From: Bradyrhizobium erythrophlei
Lineage (GTDB): Bacteria; Pseudomonadota; Alphaproteobacteria; Rhizobiales; Xanthobacteraceae
Length of the DNA: 64,000 nucleotides
Direction of reading: 5' to 3'
NCBI RefSeq assembly: GCF_900129505.1
Contig: NZ_LT670818.1
Location: 8,775,001 to 8,839,000, forward strand
Shown here piece after piece: positions 61,029-64,000 of the stretch. Made by a program: the position numbers and the translations under genes. Numbering within the stretch: the stretch's first letter is position 1; each line of letters opens with the position of its first letter. The notes under the pieces were generated by a model, which worked only from the letters and a program-made list of their open reading frames with translations, did no database searches and was not told the origin of the DNA.

Positions 61029-61248
61029 CGCCTGTGCTCCCTTTGGCTTCTTTGGCCGGCGGCGTCAGCCGCTCACCGCGTTTTGCACGGCTTATGTTCA
61101 GGCCTTAGCCTCCCCGGTATCAAAGCACAGCCGACGGCCATTCGACTAGAGCCTAAGCCGAATAACAGCTAAACGGGACGATGCCAGCCCGATTGTCATT
61201 TGCGATGCAATATCGCAACATCCGGCGCCTGAAATCACCGAGCAAGTC

Positions 61249-62886
61249 ATGCCCCGTCCCAAAAACGTTCTCTGGATCATGTGCGATCAGCTTCGCTTTG
61301 ATTATTTGGGGTGCACGGCGCATCCCACCCTGAAGACGCCGAATATCGATGCCATGGCAAAGCGCGGGGTACGTTTCTCGAATGCTTATGTGCAGTCGCC
61401 GATCTGCGGCCCGTCACGGATGTCGTTCTATACCGGCCGCTACATGCGCTCGCATGGCTCGCACTGGAACGGCTGGCCGTTGCGCGTGGGTGAGCCGACG
61501 CTGGGCGATCATCTCAAGAAAATCGGCGTGCGCAATGTGCTGGTCGGCAAGACCCATATGGCGGCGGACCTCGAAGGCCTGAAAATGCTGGGGATTGCGC
61601 CGGACTCGATCATCGGCGTGCATGTTGCCGAATGCGGCTTCGAGCCCTATGAGCGCGATGACGGCCTGCATCCGACCGGCAGGCCGCGTCCGAAGTATGA
61701 CACTTACTTGCGCCAGCGCGGATATGACGCTTCCAACCCGTGGGAGCACTGGGCCAATTCCGGCGCGGCGAACGACGGCACGCTGCAGAATGGCTGGTTG
61801 CTGGTGCACGCCGACAAGGCAGCCCGCGTCGCCGAGGAGGATTCCGAAACTCCCTACATGACACGCCGTGCAATGGACTTCATCACGGAGGCGGAAACGG
61901 ACGGGCGGCCGTGGTGTCTCCATCTGTCCTACATCAAGCCGCACTGGCCCTATATTGCGCCAGAGCCCTATGCCAGCATGTATGGCTCAGCCGACGTCAT
62001 GCCGATGGTCCGCTCCGAGCAGGAAAAGCAAAGCGCGCATCCGGTTTTCGCTGCCTATATGGACATGCGCTATTCCCGCAACATGGCGCGTGACGAGGCG
62101 CGGGAAAAAGTAATTCCGACCTATATGGGCCTGATCAAGCAGATCGACGACCAGATGGGCGTGCTGATGCAGTTCCTGGAAGCGCGCGGCCTGCTCGATA
62201 CCACCATGATCGTGTTCACTTCCGATCACGGCGACTATCTCGGCGATCACTGGATGGGCGAGAAGGATCTGTTCCACGATCCATCCGCCAAGATCCCGTT
62301 GATCGTGATCGATCCGTCCGATGCGGCTGACCGTACGAGGGGCACGGTCTGCGATGCGCTGGTCGAGGCGATCGATCTGGCACCGACCTTCATCGAATAT
62401 TTCGGCGGCAAGCCGCCGGATCATGTTCTCGAGGGGCGCTCGCTGATGCCGCTGATACGCGGCGAGGCGCCGGCCGACTGGCGCAAGGTGGTGTTCTCGG
62501 AATACGACTATTGCATGCAGGATGTCCGGCTCAAGCTCAACCAGCCGATCGAGCAGTGCCGGCTGTTCATGGTGTTCGACGGACGCTGGAAGTACATCCA
62601 CGCCTCCGGCTTCCGGCCGATGCTTTACGACCTTGCCCAGGATCCCGGGGAATTGACCGACCGCGGCGAAGACCCCTCTTGTGCCGACATCATTGCCCGG
62701 ATGCAATCGGCCTTGTTCGAATGGGCGCTGCATCCCAAGGGCCATATCACCACCAGCACCGAGAGGATCGCCGCCTATGCCAGCCAGCAACTACAGGTCA
62801 AAGGCGGAATCCTGATCGGGATCTGGGACGAGACGGAGTTGTCCGCTATCAGGAAAAAGATCGGGATCGGCGAACTCAATAGGTGA
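61249..62886 (+). CDS. Sulfatase / phosphonate-monoester-hydrolase-like alkaline-phosphatase-superfamily enzyme
   Basis: A 545-residue hydrolase. Metal ligands D13 and Q14 lie in IMCDQLRFD. The sulfatase signature C53-G-P-S-R57 (SPICGPSRMSFYTGRY) supplies the Cys that is converted to formylglycine, and TSDHGDYLGDH holds the other metal residues. Length and the CGPSR motif recall Rhizobium phosphonate monoester hydrolase (CGPAR) more than small arylsulfatases. No signal peptide is seen, so it should act in the cytoplasm. It is divergent from the leuC-like operon (220-bp gap) and its last 11 bp overlap the end of the convergent Bug-family gene. Confidence 0.88.
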   Translation: MPRPKNVLWIMCDQLRFDYLGCTAHPTLKTPNIDAMAKRGVRFSNAYVQSPICGPSRMSFYTGRYMRSHGSHWNGWPLRVGEPTLGDHLKKIGVRNVLVGKTHMAADLEGLKMLGIAPDSIIGVHVAECGFEPYERDDGLHPTGRPRPKYDTYLRQRGYDASNPWEHWANSGAANDGTLQNGWLLVHADKAARVAEEDSETPYMTRRAMDFITEAETDGRPWCLHLSYIKPHWPYIAPEPYASMYGSADVMPMVRSEQEKQSAHPVFAAYMDMRYSRNMARDEAREKVIPTYMGLIKQIDDQMGVLMQFLEARGLLDTTMIVFTSDHGDYLGDHWMGEKDLFHDPSAKIPLIVIDPSDAADRTRGTVCDALVEAIDLAPTFIEYFGGKPPDHVLEGRSLMPLIRGEAPADWRKVVFSEYDYCMQDVRLKLNQPIEQCRLFMVFDGRWKYIHASGFRPMLYDLAQDPGELTDRGEDPSCADIIARMQSALFEWALHPKGHITTSTERIAAYASQQLQVKGGILIGIWDETELSAIRKKIGIGELNR

Positions 62887-63845
62887 TCTTGTAGCCGGTA
62901 GCCTTGACGATCGGCTGCCAGAGCGCGGTGTCGGCAGCCAATTCGCTGGTCAAGCCATCAGGCGTCGTCCCAACCGGAATCAGGCCGATCGCCAGCAATT
63001 TCTCGCGCACCTCCGGCCTGGCGAGCGAGGTGGCCACGGCGGCGCTGATCTGGCTCGCGAACTCCCGCGAACTGCCGGCTGGAAGCCACATTCCGTACCA
63101 GGCATCGGCGACGAGGTCGACGCCGCTCTCTTTCAGGGTTGGCACATCAGGCAGGAACGGCGAACGCTCGGGCGCTGCTCACGGCCAGAATTTTAACGGT
63201 ACCGGCCCGATGCTGCGAGATCGCGTCGGCGGTGGTGATAATGGCGAACGGCAGATGGCCGCCGATCAGGTCGTTGAGGGCGAGCGCACTGCCGCGATAG
63301 GCTACCCGCGTCAGTGGAACGCCCAACATCTGCTCGAGTTTCGAGCCCGCGAAATGCGGGATCGTGCCGTTGCTCGGGACGCCAAATGTCGCCTTGCTCG
63401 GGTTGGCTTTGAGCCAGGCCACAAACCCCTTGAAATCCGTTGCATCGACAGCGGGGCCGACGACGACGCCGAATTCGAAGCGCGCCAGCAGTGAGACCGG
63501 AACGAAATCCTTCTTCAGGTCGAAGCTCGGTTCGGTCTCCACCATCGGCAACAGATACATTGTCGGACCTGTGGTTACGAGGATGGTGGCTCCATCGGGA
63601 TTGGCGTTCTTGACCCATTTGATTCCGATCAATCCATCGCCGCCGGTGCGGTTTTCGACGATGATTGTGCGATCCAGAAGCTGACTCACCTGTTGGGCCA
63701 GCAGACGGCAAAGCGTGTCCCCACCGCCGCCGGCCGCGAAGGGAAAGATTATCCTGGTCAGCGGGCCGGACTCGCCGAGCGCGGCCTTTGCGATCAGGGA
63801 TAGTGACAGGCCGGCGCAGCCAGCCATAAAAATTCGGCGATCCAT
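62876..63845 (-). pseudogene. Bug/TctC-family tripartite tricarboxylate transporter binding protein, single-base frameshift
   Basis: Codons from ATG 63843-63845 give a signal peptide (MDRRIFMAGCAGLSLSLIAK) and a Bug domain (IIFPFAAGGGGDTLCRLLAQ, VENRTGGDGLIG, FGVPSNGTIPHFAG) until ILAVSSARAFAVPA and a stop at about 63148. Removing one G from the GGG run at 63170-63172 restores SSAERSPFLPDVPTLKES, the expected family motif, and the frame continues to 62876 with WYGMWLPAGSS and a normal C-terminus. The gene is therefore intact except for one extra base, either a real mutation or a sequencing error. GGGGGAG precedes the ATG. No TctA/TctB membrane genes are in the window, so it would be an orphan receptor anyway. 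Confidence 0.85.
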
Positions 63846-64000
63846 TGTTCTCCCCCCGTCAGATGTTTTGGTTAATTGCGTCAGAGTACGTGGCCGATTG
63901 AAAGCATACCAGAGTTGCCGTCGGCGTTATTCTCGATTCCAGCCCCGGGGGGGCCTACCTGACTTGAACCACTGCCCACCCAAAGGCGACATATGGCCGT

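Noticed and set aside
1..64000. tRNA, rRNA, CRISPR arrays, insertion sequences, prophage or toxin-antitoxin genes
   Set aside because: No cloverleaf-like or rRNA sequence, no regular direct repeats with spacers, and no transposase, integrase or toxin family was recognised when reading both strands.

Overview
The window reads as a piece of a high-GC alphaproteobacterial chromosome, most likely Bradyrhizobium or a close relative. The reasons are the codon bias, the recurrent short-overlap (ATGA/GTGA) operons, and several intergenic palindromic repeats that I remember as typical of that genus (739-825, 1341-1420, about 4030-4470, 4542-4685, 20594-20683). The genus assignment is from memory and was not searched. 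I see no rRNA, tRNA, CRISPR array, transposase or replication origin. The content is almost entirely catabolic: four ABC importers plus parts of two further uptake systems, flavin, molybdenum and Fe-S enzymes, and CoA-thioester chemistry.

Layout. 1-4800: tail of a Liv-type binding protein, a cupin, two genes truncated head-to-head by one deletion (an SDR and a MmyB-type regulator), a repeat-containing membrane protein, and a 1.2 kb repeat-rich gap. 4805-11306 (minus): FAD monooxygenase, a monooxygenase/Old-Yellow-Enzyme fusion of the 2-aminobenzoyl-CoA monooxygenase/reductase type, enoyl-CoA hydratase, SDR and an AraC regulator. 11556-19525 (plus): cupin, flavin monooxygenase, then a translationally coupled operon of hydrolase, acyl-CoA dehydrogenase, CoA ligase, opine-dehydrogenase-like protein and 3-hydroxyacyl-CoA dehydrogenase. 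19522-24701 (minus): kynA-kynB followed by a NitT/TauT-type importer and a NicX-like dioxygenase, with kynU divergent at 24929. 26210-33000: IlvD/Edd dehydratase, NitT-type binding protein, two dehydrogenases, malic enzyme. 33146-46431: a Liv importer behind a three-subunit molybdenum hydroxylase; divergent LLM monooxygenase and polysaccharide-deacetylase-like hydrolase; then a convergent two-component flavin monooxygenase with a TetR regulator. 46696-54400 (plus): two 3-hydroxyisobutyrate-dehydrogenase-like proteins around a second Liv importer, then an ACMSD-like amidohydrolase. 54408-61028 (minus): leuC-leuD-leuB paralogues coupled to a NitT-type importer and a zeta-class GST. 61249-63845: a phosphonate-monoesterase-like sulfatase and a frameshifted Bug-family binding protein.

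How it works together. kynA, kynB and kynU would convert tryptophan to anthranilate. The fusion flavoprotein with hydratase and SDR would take anthraniloyl-CoA into a beta-oxidation-like route. A nearly identical 14-bp motif (TTTTAARCCTAAAA) sits in the kynA/kynU divergent promoter and in front of the fusion gene, with a weaker copy in front of the SDR, suggesting one regulon. The 33-54 kb block has the enzyme set expected for breakdown of an imported, probably nitrogen-containing ring compound whose identity I cannot tell. The leuCDB-transporter operon looks like a dedicated pathway for an imported acid rather than leucine biosynthesis. The best candidates for undescribed biology are that 33-54 kb locus, the 12-19.5 kb operon and the leuCDB-transporter operon.
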